NCBI GenBank assembly: GCA_937967875.1
Contig: CALBTQ010000735.1
Location: forward strand, 1-16,441
From: an uncultured Pseudomonadota bacterium
GTDB lineage: Bacteria > Lernaellota > Lernaellaia > Lernaellales > Lernaellaceae
Length of the DNA stretch: 16,441 bases
Direction: 5' to 3'
The translations under genes and the position numbers were made by a program. Positions 1 through 7,616 of this stretch are shown here, in pieces (position 1 is the first letter of the stretch; each line of letters opens with the position of its first letter). Under the pieces are notes generated by a model. It was not told the DNA's origin and made no database searches. It saw only the letters and a list, made by a program, of their open reading frames with translations.

Positions 1-1307
1 AGAAAGACGAACCCATTCCCCGAGACTTGCTCGTCGGCAAGCAAGGTCCCATCCATTGCCAGGAGAACAAGCCGCATAGAAGCCATGTGACGGTTATTTA
101 ACACCACGATGAATTTATCGCCGGCCGGATGAAAAATGCTGTCATAGACAACCAAGCCCAGATCGAATCGCTGCGCTTTGCGCCGGGTCAGGTCATAAAC
201 CATGAAGCCCGCGTCGTTGCCGTACTGCACCAGGAGTCGCTGCACATTGTCTTCCGGCCAGCCGCGCAAAAAACTGGGGATGGTCGATTTCAAGTTCACT
301 TCGTTGAAAACGTGGAGTTCCTCCATCACGTCATTGTCGACAAACCCGCGGTACAAGGTGTTTCCCGCTACGAAAAAATAACAACCGGCGGCGGCATCGA
401 CGATCAGATTGTCGGCAGCGACGTTTTCGGTGGGCAAAACGAAAAGGCCTTCGCGCTTATGCAAGCGCAGAATGCGCAATTCGTGTTGCGGCACCAGCAG
501 AAGGTTGTCGCCATACGGCAGAAAGGCGATAAAATCCTGGCTGGGGAAAAACACTTCCAGAATATTGGGGCGTCTGTTCAAAACGACTTGGTCGCGCAGG
601 CGCTCCGGATCGTACAAATCCGGATCGATGCGAAACACTCCTTTTTGCTCGATGATTTTTGCCGCTTCATTGCGTTGATCAAAACAATAGGCATGCAAAC
701 CCGCCACCATCATCATGGCATAGGCGGCGATGAACACCATCGGCATCCAGGCCGGCATCGACAACCGCCGCTCCCTTTTCAGTCGATAAACAATCCGGCG
801 CAACAACTCCAAACCCACAAGATACGACAATAGCAGGGAAAGGGATACTCGCAGATAAACGAGAATCCCCGCCAGCACCAGCATGCCGACGATCAGAACC
901 AGGCGCTCCGGCCGGAAATTGAGATTTTTTCCCGGCGGTCTGACGGTCAGAACGAACAGCGCGACAATCCAGACCGACAAGAACAGGCGCAGACCGGGAA
1001 AAAGTATCGACCAAAAAATCAGAAAGTAGAAAACGGGCATCCAGCAAAACGCCGCCTGCAGCACATGCACGACCGGAATCGTCCGCGATTGCGGCCCGCG
1101 GACAGCCGCCAGGGGTAACTCGACCAGAAACCAAACGGTCAGCAAGACGACATAAACGTAACCGAATGATCCCGGTAAAATGAAATAGAAGATCAGCAGA
1201 AAAGGAAAGACCGGTCCGACGAAAAGCAGCACGCGCAACAGCCAGGTCCATGCGAATTGCAGAGCCGATCTCGCATCGATGCCGGTCCTGGTTGTTACAT
1301 CCTGCAT
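1..1307 (-). CDS. Polytopic membrane protein with soluble repetitive C-terminal domain, 3' end cut by window edge
   Basis: The minus-strand frame from ATG 1307 is open to base 1, giving at least 435 residues with no stop. Residues ~15-200 hold about six hydrophobic stretches (for example FPFLLIFYFIL, LVLIVGMLVLAGILVYL and MVFIAAYAMMMVAGL). The rest is soluble and made of short beta-rich units such as 'NLLLVPQHELRILRL', 'CYFFVAGNTLYRGFV' and 'IFHPAGDKFIVVLNN', which resemble beta-propeller blades. A membrane anchor displaying a propeller-like domain is the simplest reading; no family is recognised. An in-frame TAA eight codons upstream (1326-1328) limits the start to GTG 1310 or ATG 1307, with AAAAGG about 14 bases before the ATG. 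It starts 49 bp after the hydrolase gene at 1357, so the two are probably co-transcribed. Confidence is high that this is a real gene and low about its function. Confidence 0.85.
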   Translation of the reverse strand, partial: MQDVTTRTGIDARSALQFAWTWLLRVLLFVGPVFPFLLIFYFILPGSFGYVYVVLLTVWFLVELPLAAVRGPQSRTIPVVHVLQAAFCWMPVFYFLIFWSILFPGLRLFLSVWIVALFVLTVRPPGKNLNFRPERLVLIVGMLVLAGILVYLRVSLSLLLSYLVGLELLRRIVYRLKRERRLSMPAWMPMVFIAAYAMMMVAGLHAYCFDQRNEAAKIIEQKGVFRIDPDLYDPERLRDQVVLNRRPNILEVFFPSQDFIAFLPYGDNLLLVPQHELRILRLHKREGLFVLPTENVAADNLIVDAAAGCYFFVAGNTLYRGFVDNDVMEELHVFNEVNLKSTIPSFLRGWPEDNVQRLLVQYGNDAGFMVYDLTRRKAQRFDLGLVVYDSIFHPAGDKFIVVLNNRHMASMRLVLLAMDGTLLADEQVSGNGFVF

Positions 1308-1356
1308 CACGACGATGCATACCTTTTATTTATGGGTTGCCGGGCGATGACCGTTT

Positions 1357-2655
1357 TCATTGCGCCCAGGACGACGTCAGCTCGATGTCGGCCGGATACT
1401 GATTGGTCGACAGATATTCGTCGTATCGTTCATCGCCCAGCAGCGACGACTTGAAAAAGGACGTCAGATAGCCGTTGAGAATCTCGTTGGCCGCGTCGCT
1501 GGTGATGAACTGGGTGCCGCCGCAACCGGTGATGCTGTCGGGAAACAATCCCGGCGGCAGCAGCAAACAGGCGTCGGTCGCGCTGTAGTGCCCACCCTTG
1601 ATCAGATCGACGAACACCTTGTCGGACGATTCGGCTTCGTTCCACAGTTCGCGCACCGGATCGTTGAACAGGCCGACGATGTTGTCGATCTGCCCTTGCA
1701 GCAAAAAGAACGGCTTGGTGAATTCCCGCGGAAAGATGCCGACCCACGCCGGGTTGAGCGGCGCGATCGCGTCGACGAAATCGAACGCCGCTCCGGACTG
1801 CAGGGTGGTCATGCCGCCATAGCTGTGACCGGTAATGCCGAAGGCGTCGAGGTTCATCAAATTTTCCCACGGTCCGCCCTGCTCGGCATTGAGCTCTTCG
1901 AGGCGACGGTAGATGAACTCGACATCCTCCACGCGATCGAAGTACGAATCCACGATCGTCAGCGGATCGGCGAGAACCAGCGCGCCGCCTTCCGGATCGT
2001 TGGTGAAGATCGCGTTGCCGTAATGGTCCGGCGCAACCACGATGAAGCCGTGGCTGGCCAGGTGCTCGCAGGTGGTGAAATTCTGGAAGCGGATCGCGTT
2101 CAGGCCGTGGCTGAAAAAGACCACGGGGTACGGCGTGTCGCCGACGAGAATTTCCGCATCGCGCAACGCGGTGGTTTCATAGGCCAGCAGGTCGGCGAAG
2201 GCGTCGCCGTAAAGCAATTCGAAAACCCATTCGCCCCAGAAAGGGATGGGGCCGATCATGTCTTCGAGGGAGTTGATTTGACCGCCCTCTCCCGTCGAGG
2301 GATACCAGATTTCCAGTGGCAGGAAGCGGTCGCGTAGGCCCCACAGTTCCCAGCGGCTCTCGTCGGTGAAGCACAGCGTGGTGACGCCGACGTCATAGGG
2401 GCCGCGCTGGGCGGGCGGATCGAGCTGATCGTCGGTATCGTCGTCCGACGGGGGAGAAGTATCGTCGTCATCGTCGTCGTCGAAAGGCGTATCGTCGTCA
2501 TCGTCGCTGTCGGAAGTGTCGTCGTCGGCGATCATATCGTCGTCCGCCGCGTCGGCGGCATCGTCGTCATCGTCATCGCCGCCGCACGAAACCGACAACA
2601 ACAACAGCAACACGCACAACAACCAGAGAGCACCATGCCGAGCACCGTTCGCCAT
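1357..2655 (-). CDS. Lipoprotein alpha/beta-hydrolase, PAF-acetylhydrolase-II/chlorophyllase-like
   Basis: 432 residues. A signal peptide with lipobox LSVSC (Cys24) leads into an Asp-rich tether (residues 27-76, 31 of 50 Asp), then an alpha/beta-hydrolase domain from ~85. Visible motifs: oxyanion-strand VVFFSHGL (178-185), LASHGFIVVAPDHYGN (199-214), nucleophile elbow GHSYGG (276-281, Ser278), a likely acid at Asp324 in LLQGQID, and the likely catalytic His356 in KGGHYS. The order FSHG - LASHGF - GHSxGG is that of PAF-acetylhydrolase isoform II and related ester hydrolases, so an extracytoplasmic lipase/esterase tethered to a membrane is likely; the substrate is unknown. The ATG at 2655 is chosen because GGAGG sits 5 bases upstream. 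A longer frame to 2736 would run into the putative -35 element and would put 27 non-signal residues before the signal peptide. Confidence 0.9.
   Translation of the reverse strand: MANGARHGALWLLCVLLLLLSVSCGGDDDDDDAADAADDDMIADDDTSDSDDDDDTPFDDDDDDDTSPPSDDDTDDQLDPPAQRGPYDVGVTTLCFTDESRWELWGLRDRFLPLEIWYPSTGEGGQINSLEDMIGPIPFWGEWVFELLYGDAFADLLAYETTALRDAEILVGDTPYPVVFFSHGLNAIRFQNFTTCEHLASHGFIVVAPDHYGNAIFTNDPEGGALVLADPLTIVDSYFDRVEDVEFIYRRLEELNAEQGGPWENLMNLDAFGITGHSYGGMTTLQSGAAFDFVDAIAPLNPAWVGIFPREFTKPFFLLQGQIDNIVGLFNDPVRELWNEAESSDKVFVDLIKGGHYSATDACLLLPPGLFPDSITGCGGTQFITSDAANEILNGYLTSFFKSSLLGDERYDEYLSTNQYPADIELTSSWAQ
2428..2577 (-). repeat. Asp-codon low-complexity tract (GAC/GAT) in hydrolase lipoprotein
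   Basis: Codons 27-76 of the hydrolase gene are a run of GAC/GAT triplets broken by Ala, Ser, Thr and Pro. On the plus strand this appears as repeated tcgtcg/tcatcg. It encodes an acidic flexible tether between the lipid anchor and the enzyme domain and is prone to length change by slippage. Confidence 0.85.
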
Positions 2656-2660
2656 GTTCG

Positions 2661-2665
2661 CCTCC
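2661..2665 (-). promoter_or_regulatory. Shine-Dalgarno GGAGG of hydrolase gene
   Basis: GGAGG followed by CGAAC and ATG (2655) on the minus strand. It decides in favour of the start directly before the signal peptide over two upstream in-frame ATGs. Confidence 0.8.
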
Positions 2666-2706
2666 ATCACAGCTATTTCAACTTCCTGCGTGAAGAATGT
2701 TCTATC

Positions 2707-2736
2707 ATTAAATAAAGCCGATTTCACCTGCGCCAA
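2707..2736 (-). promoter_or_regulatory. Candidate sigma70-type promoter for the hydrolase gene
   Basis: On the minus strand TTGGCG (2736-2731) is followed by an 18-bp spacer and TTTAAT (2712-2707), which match the bacterial consensus at 4/6 and 5/6. Transcription would begin near 2700, leaving a leader of about 45 nt with the GGAGG site. Seen by eye only. Confidence 0.4.
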
Positions 2737-2746
2737 GGACCGGACT

Positions 2747-2775
2747 TTGATTTTTCGCCCGGTTTGGGGTCAAAT
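2747..2775 (+). promoter_or_regulatory. Weak candidate promoter for the propeller-GT39-sialidase operon
   Basis: TTGATT (2747-2752), 17 bp, TCAAAT (2770-2775), each 4/6 to consensus. The start site would fall at about 2782, only ~2 bases before the ATG at 2784, which has no Shine-Dalgarno at normal distance; a leaderless message is therefore possible. Low certainty. Confidence 0.25.
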
Positions 2776-2783
2776 CATTCCCG

Positions 2784-4676
2784 ATGGGATACAAGCTCGG
2801 CTATCGACTTATTTTTCTCGCTTGTTGGCTGGCGGCGGCGCTGGTCGGCGGCGGCTGCGATTGCGCGCGGGAAAAATCGCCCGCTCCAATCCAAGCCACG
2901 GCGACGCCGGCGCCATTCGGTCAACCGCAAACGCATTTGCCCGGCTGGCGCGTTCAACCGTGGTTGGCGGGCAACGAGTTGACCACGCCGACCGACGTGG
3001 CGATCGCCAATGACGGCGCCGTCTACGTTGCCGAGTCGTGGGACACGCTCAGCCGGATCGTCGAGCGCGACGGGCAATGGCGCGCGCAGAACGTCATCGA
3101 CGATCCGCAAACACCGCTGGTCGAAAAGCGGCGGTTGTATTCGTTGACCGTCGACGATCGGGGCGCGCTGTGGGGCTACAACTTCACCGAAGGCGCACTG
3201 TGCAAAATCACGGTCGACCGACGCGGCGACTACGTTTACGACCATTTTAAAAACGACAAACTGTTCAGCCCGTTCGAAAGCGTGCTCGCGGCGGGCCCCG
3301 ATCATTCGCTGCTGGTGGGCGTGAATCATCCACCGTCGAGCGAAACGGCGCGCGTCGAGATTTTCCGCCTCGACCCGGACACGCAGGCGCTGACGGTCAT
3401 CGCGGAACTGGCGGAGGATCTCAAGGGACTCGCGCGGCATCCGGCAAGCGGCGAGTTGTACGCGGTGTCCGGCAAGCGCTTGTTGCGCATTGATCCGACT
3501 GACGGCAAATCGACCGCCTTGCCCCTGACGCTGGCTTACGATGTTTCGTGGAACGGCCTGACCTTCGCGCCCGACGGTCGCCTTTATCTGTCCGTCGGCG
3601 ATTGGAGCGCCAAGGGCGAAATTTTACGCCTCGATCCGCAGCAGAAGATCCCGACGCTGGAAACGTTTTACGCCACACCGCAGTCGGGCCTACAGGGCAT
3701 CGCCGTGGGACAGGCGAATGGACAAGCGTATTTGTACGGCGTCAGCCGGCGCGGAGGCGATCTGTACCGCATTCCGCTGGCGCAGCCCGACGCACAGACC
3801 GACTACCGCCTGCTGCGCGGCAACGGCATTTCGATTGCGCAAAACCTCGCCTGGGCGAAGAACCTGACCACCGGCCGCGTGGAAATTCTGGTCAACGACG
3901 GCGAATCGGGCCGCCTGCTGCGCATCGACGCGCGCGAAAAGACCATACGCCTGCTGACCGAGACGATCACCTACAATCATTTCGGCGCGAAGATGTCGAT
4001 CGACCCAAACAACGACGAACTGTTGTTTTGCATCAACGCGCCCGGTTTCGAAAGCCGCTTCGGCCTGCTGCGCATTTCCCCGCGCGAGCCGGCCGACGTG
4101 TGGCCGGTGCTCGATAAAGACGCCTGGGCGTCCTTCCGGCCCGCGTCCGCGGTCGTCGCGCGCAACGGCGCCACATGGATCACCAACCTGCAAGAACGCG
4201 GCGAGATTCTGGAGCTGTCCGCCGACAATCAACTCTCGTTGCTGGTCGATGCGGCCCGCGTGCCGTTGTTGCGCTTCCCCAACGGACTGGCGGCGCTGGA
4301 CAACGGCAGTCTGTTCGTCGGCATCACGCAGCACAATCAACATGTGTACGCCGGCGTACCGTGGAGCGACACGATTCTCATGCTCACCCGCGAGCGCAAC
4401 ATCGGCTGGCGTTGCCGCACAGTGTTCGCCGATAAAACGCACGTCGATCGCGCGGCGATCAACGATTTCACCGTCGCGCCCGACGGCCGCGTGTTCATCG
4501 CCTTGCGCGACAAGGTTTTGCTGGCCCGGCCGCCCTACACCAACGGCGTCGCCGAAGCGCTCGCCGACGGCTTCGGCCAGGTGCTGGGCCTGACGCTGGA
4601 TCGCAACGGCAGCCTGTACGTCGCCGACGGCGAAAACGGCTCCATCTGGCGGTTCACGCCGCCGGCGGACAAATGA
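2784..4676 (+). CDS. Beta-propeller (NHL/SMP-30-like) lipoprotein
   Basis: 630 residues. The N-terminal hydrophobic segment (9-21) ends in VGGGC-D-C, so Cys25 is a likely but imperfect lipidation site (Gly at -3), followed by an Ala/Pro/Thr-rich linker to ~50. From ~60 to the end there are repeated strands of the NHL/SMP-30 type: TDVAIANDGAVYVAES (70-85), LTVDDRGALWGY (121-132), GLTFAPDGRLYLSVGD (258-273), GLQGIAVGQANGQAYLYG (302-319), FPNGLAALDNGSLFVG (498-513), DFTVAPDGRVFIAL (561-574) and LGLTLDRNGSLYVADG (601-616). That is roughly eight or more units, enough for one large or two small propellers. Such domains bind ligands or hydrolyse lactones; no catalytic site can be assigned. The only in-frame start before the signal peptide is ATG 2784. 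Its stop overlaps the next start (ATGA, 4673-4676), indicating translational coupling. Confidence 0.9.
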   Translation: MGYKLGYRLIFLACWLAAALVGGGCDCAREKSPAPIQATATPAPFGQPQTHLPGWRVQPWLAGNELTTPTDVAIANDGAVYVAESWDTLSRIVERDGQWRAQNVIDDPQTPLVEKRRLYSLTVDDRGALWGYNFTEGALCKITVDRRGDYVYDHFKNDKLFSPFESVLAAGPDHSLLVGVNHPPSSETARVEIFRLDPDTQALTVIAELAEDLKGLARHPASGELYAVSGKRLLRIDPTDGKSTALPLTLAYDVSWNGLTFAPDGRLYLSVGDWSAKGEILRLDPQQKIPTLETFYATPQSGLQGIAVGQANGQAYLYGVSRRGGDLYRIPLAQPDAQTDYRLLRGNGISIAQNLAWAKNLTTGRVEILVNDGESGRLLRIDAREKTIRLLTETITYNHFGAKMSIDPNNDELLFCINAPGFESRFGLLRISPREPADVWPVLDKDAWASFRPASAVVARNGATWITNLQERGEILELSADNQLSLLVDAARVPLLRFPNGLAALDNGSLFVGITQHNQHVYAGVPWSDTILMLTRERNIGWRCRTVFADKTHVDRAAINDFTVAPDGRVFIALRDKVLLARPPYTNGVAEALADGFGQVLGLTLDRNGSLYVADGENGSIWRFTPPADK

Positions 4677-6244
4677 CGGCGATGAAGCGAATCCCTCCGC
4701 ACGCGGCGCAGGTATTCATTATGCTCGGTTTTCTCGCCGTGCTCGCCGTCACGCTGACGGCGCACGCGCACCTGGCCCGACTGGCGCCCTACGTCGACGA
4801 AGGCGACATGGCGATGGACGCGCGCATCATCCATCGCGGCGGACTGATGTACCGCGACGTCTTCAACGAAAAGGGTCCGGGGCTGTATTGGCTGGTGGCC
4901 GGGTTGTTTGCCATTTTCGGCGACCGGCTGATCGTGCTGCGTTACGCCTCCGCCGGCGGCACGATGCTGACGCTGCTGCTGCTTTTCGCTTTCGGCGTCC
5001 GCCGGCAAAAACCGCTGACCGGTCTGCTGGCCGCCGCCGGTTACGCGATCACGCACCTATTTTTCCTGGGATTCATCTATCAAGCCGAAGCCCCGATCAC
5101 GCCGCTGTTGATGTTGGCGTTGCACCTGCTGGCGACCGAGCGCGATCGGCCGCCGTCGCCGGTGGCGATCGTTTTTGCCGGGCTGGCGCTGTTCGGCGCG
5201 ACGACGGTCAAGCAAACGTCGTGGTTGATGGTCGCGGCAGCGACGCTGTATCTGGCGCTGTCCGGTTGGCGTGCCGACAAACAAGCGGCCGGCAAGCGCA
5301 CGGCGATTTTCCTTGCCGCCGTGGCCGCGCCGTGGCTGATCGTGCTGGCCGCGTCGTGGAATTACCTCGACGATTTCCTGCGTGGCTATCTGTTTCCGTT
5401 GCTGGAGTACGACACGAAATTTTACACCTACTGGCCCAATCGCTTGGAGTTCTTCCTCGAATTGCCGGTGTGGTGGATGGTGCTAGTCTCCTTTGTCGCG
5501 CTGCCTTTGACGCGCCTGGCGCGCGCCGACAAATGGCTGCTGGGACTGATGCTCGCGGCGGTGTTGGCGACAATGTTCCCGGCGCTGTTCCCCTATCACT
5601 TCGCACCGCTGCTGGCGCTGAGTTGCCTGGGCACGGCCCTGGCGCTGACGCACCTGCAACCGGCGTACAACGCCTTGCGGTGGATCGCCCTGGCCGGCTT
5701 GCTCGCCTTAACGGCGGTCGCGGCCATCGCTGCGCCGGGGCAGCAAATCAGAGATCAATTTTTCGCGCCGCCGCATCCGGCCGATGCGGCGATCGTGCGC
5801 GATATCCAAACGCTCTCGACGCCCGATGAAACGATTTTCGTCTTCCCCTTCAATTCGCTGTATTACTACCAGGCCGATCGCGCGCACCCGGGACGGCACG
5901 GATTTTTCCTGCCCTGGATCATTCCCGCACACGTGTTGCCCGAGGTGCTCGCCGAGTTCGCGCAGCGTCCGCCGGCGCTGGTGCTCTATGTTTACTTCGA
6001 CAAATGCACGACCAACGGCGCGCGCCCGAAGGATTACCTGGAACCGTTGTTGGCGCGATTGCTTGCCGAATATCGCCTGCGCGAAATATATTCGAACAAC
6101 GTCGTCATGCTCGAACGGATCGCGCCGGGAGCGGAAGCGTCGCCCGGCGAGCGCTGCCTGCTGGAAAAGCTGTTGTACACCGACCTGGATTGTCGCGGCA
6201 TCGTTCCGCCGTTGGCGCAGTGGCGGAGCGAATGCGGGTTGTGA
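4673..6244 (+). CDS. GT39/ArnT-like (GT-C fold) membrane glycosyltransferase
   Basis: 523 residues, integral membrane. The first hydrophobic segment (11-30) is followed by an extracytoplasmic loop with the acidic pair motif VDEGD (41-45) and the pattern GGLMYRDVFNEKGPGLY (56-72), typical of the PMT/ArnT-like family 39, which transfers a sugar from a polyprenyl-phosphate donor at the outer face of the membrane. TTVKQT (177-182) is also characteristic. About ten membrane segments reach ~355; a soluble tail of ~165 residues follows (355-523, with conspicuous YYYQ at 397-400 and several Cys), probably extracytoplasmic. Acceptor (lipid, glycan or protein) is unknown. Start ATG 4673 overlaps the previous stop; ATG 4682 is an alternative. 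It is the middle gene of an operon with two lipoproteins. Confidence 0.9.
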   Translation: MTAMKRIPPHAAQVFIMLGFLAVLAVTLTAHAHLARLAPYVDEGDMAMDARIIHRGGLMYRDVFNEKGPGLYWLVAGLFAIFGDRLIVLRYASAGGTMLTLLLLFAFGVRRQKPLTGLLAAAGYAITHLFFLGFIYQAEAPITPLLMLALHLLATERDRPPSPVAIVFAGLALFGATTVKQTSWLMVAAATLYLALSGWRADKQAAGKRTAIFLAAVAAPWLIVLAASWNYLDDFLRGYLFPLLEYDTKFYTYWPNRLEFFLELPVWWMVLVSFVALPLTRLARADKWLLGLMLAAVLATMFPALFPYHFAPLLALSCLGTALALTHLQPAYNALRWIALAGLLALTAVAAIAAPGQQIRDQFFAPPHPADAAIVRDIQTLSTPDETIFVFPFNSLYYYQADRAHPGRHGFFLPWIIPAHVLPEVLAEFAQRPPALVLYVYFDKCTTNGARPKDYLEPLLARLLAEYRLREIYSNNVVMLERIAPGAEASPGERCLLEKLLYTDLDCRGIVPPLAQWRSECGL

Positions 6245-6251
6245 GGTCCGA

Positions 6252-6260
6252 GAAGGAAGG
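6252..6260 (+). promoter_or_regulatory. Purine-rich ribosome binding site of sialidase-like lipoprotein
   Basis: GAAGGAAGG lies 9 bases before ATG 6270 in the 25-bp gap after the glycosyltransferase. It fixes the start at 6270, directly before a signal peptide, although the frame is open much further upstream inside the previous gene. Confidence 0.7.
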
Positions 6261-6269
6261 GAACTGTCC

Positions 6270-7544
6270 ATGAAACGAATTTCGCTGTTGTGGCTTTTCG
6301 TAGCGACGATTTGCTTGCTGTTCGCTTTCGCTTGCGACGACAATGACGATGACGATTGCAACTGCGACGAAGACGCTTCGCCCGCCGACGACGATGACGA
6401 TGACGACACCGGCGACGATGACGACGCCTCGCCCGCGCCGCCGACGCTGAGTGAACCGGCGATCGTCGTGCCATCCGACGGCCTGCCCGCCGGCGTCGAG
6501 TTGCAAAACGCGAACAACAACCTGGATGTCGTCGCTCACGACGGCCGGGTCTTCCTCGCCTTCCGCACCGCGCCGTCGCACTTCGCCAGCCGCCGCGCCA
6601 CGTTGTACGTGGTGAGTTCGATCGACGAAATCAATTGGGAGTTCGAGGCGACGTTCCATTTGGAAAAGGATCTGCGCGAGCCGCGCCTGCTGTCGTGGAA
6701 CGGCCGGCTCTTTTTGTATTTCGCCGTGCTGGGCACCAACCCGCTCAACTTCGAGCCGGGCGTGATGATGTTCAGCGAGCGCACCGCACCGGGCGAGTGG
6801 ACCGAGCCGGCGGAGTTTTACGAGGAAGGCTTTATCGCCTGGCGGACCAAAACCGTCGACGGCACGCCCTACATGCTGGCCTACGTCGGCGGCGAAGGCA
6901 TTTACGACGTCGATCCCGAACCGATGCAGGTGCATTGGCTGACCACCTCCGACGGCGCGACCTGGGAGCCGGTGGTGCTCGATCAGCCGGTCGTGCTGGA
7001 GGGCGGTTGTTCGGAGACCGACTTCGTGTTTCTCGACGACGGCACGCTGATCGCCGTGTGCCGCAACGAGATGGGCGACGAATCCGGCTGGGGTTCGAAA
7101 ATCTGCCGCGCCGAAGCCGAATCGCTCAGCGATTGGCAATGCGTGAACGACACGCGCAAATACGATTCGCCGCTGATGTTCCGCCACAGCGACGAGGTAT
7201 ACCTCATCGGCCGGCGCAACCTCAACGATTCGGGCGATTACGACCTGGGCTTCGACGATCTGGATACGACGCTGCAGCATTTGTTGTACGAACTGGATTA
7301 TTGGATTCACCCCAAGCGCACGTCGCTGTGGCGCGTGGACCCGCAAACGCTTACCGTCGAATACGTGCTCGATCTGCCGTCGCGCGGCGACACGTGCTTC
7401 CCGGGATTGATCGAGGCGGACGCCGACCGCTTTATCGTCTACAACTACACCTCGCCGGTGGACGGCCCCGACACGATCTGGGTGCTCGGCCAACTCGGGC
7501 CGACACAGATTCTGCGGCAGGAGATTTCGTTTCCGGCCGAATGA
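6270..7544 (+). CDS. Asp-tethered lipoprotein with sialidase-like (BNR/Asp-box) propeller
   Basis: 424 residues. Signal peptide to Cys22 (LFAFAC, weak lipobox), then a tether of 30 residues with 19 Asp plus Cys30 and Cys32 (CNC), a Pro-rich hinge, and a beta-sheet domain from ~62. Residues 226-232 (TSDGATW) match the Asp-box SxDxGxTW of sialidase/BNR propellers, and 117-123 (SIDEINW) is a degenerate copy. Other blade-like units: NGRLFLYFA (144-152), DGTPYMLAYVG (197-207), DDGTLIAVCRNE (256-267) and SDEVYLIGRRN (307-317). The length fits a single five- or six-bladed propeller. The family includes exo-sialidases and other carbohydrate-active or carbohydrate-binding proteins; the Arg triad of true sialidases was not traced, so only the fold is claimed. 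It sits 25 bp behind the GT39 gene in the same operon, which favours a role at a surface glycan. Confidence 0.85.
   Translation: MKRISLLWLFVATICLLFAFACDDNDDDDCNCDEDASPADDDDDDDTGDDDDASPAPPTLSEPAIVVPSDGLPAGVELQNANNNLDVVAHDGRVFLAFRTAPSHFASRRATLYVVSSIDEINWEFEATFHLEKDLREPRLLSWNGRLFLYFAVLGTNPLNFEPGVMMFSERTAPGEWTEPAEFYEEGFIAWRTKTVDGTPYMLAYVGGEGIYDVDPEPMQVHWLTTSDGATWEPVVLDQPVVLEGGCSETDFVFLDDGTLIAVCRNEMGDESGWGSKICRAEAESLSDWQCVNDTRKYDSPLMFRHSDEVYLIGRRNLNDSGDYDLGFDDLDTTLQHLLYELDYWIHPKRTSLWRVDPQTLTVEYVLDLPSRGDTCFPGLIEADADRFIVYNYTSPVDGPDTIWVLGQLGPTQILRQEISFPAE
6336..6425 (+). repeat. Asp-codon low-complexity tract in sialidase-like lipoprotein
   Basis: Codons 23-52 are mostly GAC/GAT with Asn, Cys, Glu, Ser, Pro and Gly interruptions. 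The tract is analogous to that in the hydrolase at 2428-2577 but sits on the opposite strand and in front of an unrelated domain. Confidence 0.8.
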
Positions 7545-7556
7545 TCGCGACGCCTT

Positions 7557-7587
7557 TTGCCGTCCGGCCCGCACGTTGTACTATAGT
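7557..7587 (+). promoter_or_regulatory. Weak candidate promoter before first radical SAM gene
   Basis: TATAGT (7582-7587) is a good -10 element, but the best -35 match, TTGCCG (7557-7562), is 19 bp away, wider than usual. It lies in the 72-bp gap after the lipoprotein gene, in which no convincing terminator is visible, so read-through from the upstream operon is also possible. Confidence 0.3.
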
Positions 7588-7616
7588 CGCGGCATCGCTC
7601 AACGAAAGGTAGATCC

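Noticed and set aside
129..833. Plus-strand frame of 234 codons
   Set aside because: Antisense of the membrane protein gene; composition (Gln, His, Val-rich) typical of a shadow frame and no family motif.
679..1320. Minus-strand frame of 213 codons from ATG 1320
   Set aside because: It is one frame off the continuous membrane-protein frame from 1307; its translation is Arg/Asp-rich without coherent hydrophobic segments, while the 1307 frame stays open through 1.3 kb.
1360..2337. Plus-strand frame of 325 codons
   Set aside because: Antisense of the hydrolase gene, whose Ser-Asp-His motifs, signal peptide and Shine-Dalgarno are clear.
2428..2577. Short regularly spaced repeats suggestive of a CRISPR array or VNTR
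   Set aside because: They are triplet Asp codons without unique spacers; coding low complexity explains them.
5784..6269. Upstream extension of the sialidase-like protein frame
   Set aside because: Lies within the glycosyltransferase gene in another frame; Arg/Ser/Cys-rich and followed by a clear ribosome binding site and signal peptide at 6270.
6105..7574. Minus-strand frame of 489 codons
   Set aside because: Lies opposite the sialidase-like lipoprotein. Val/Ile runs opposite the Asp tract mimic a membrane segment, but there is no start signal and no motif.
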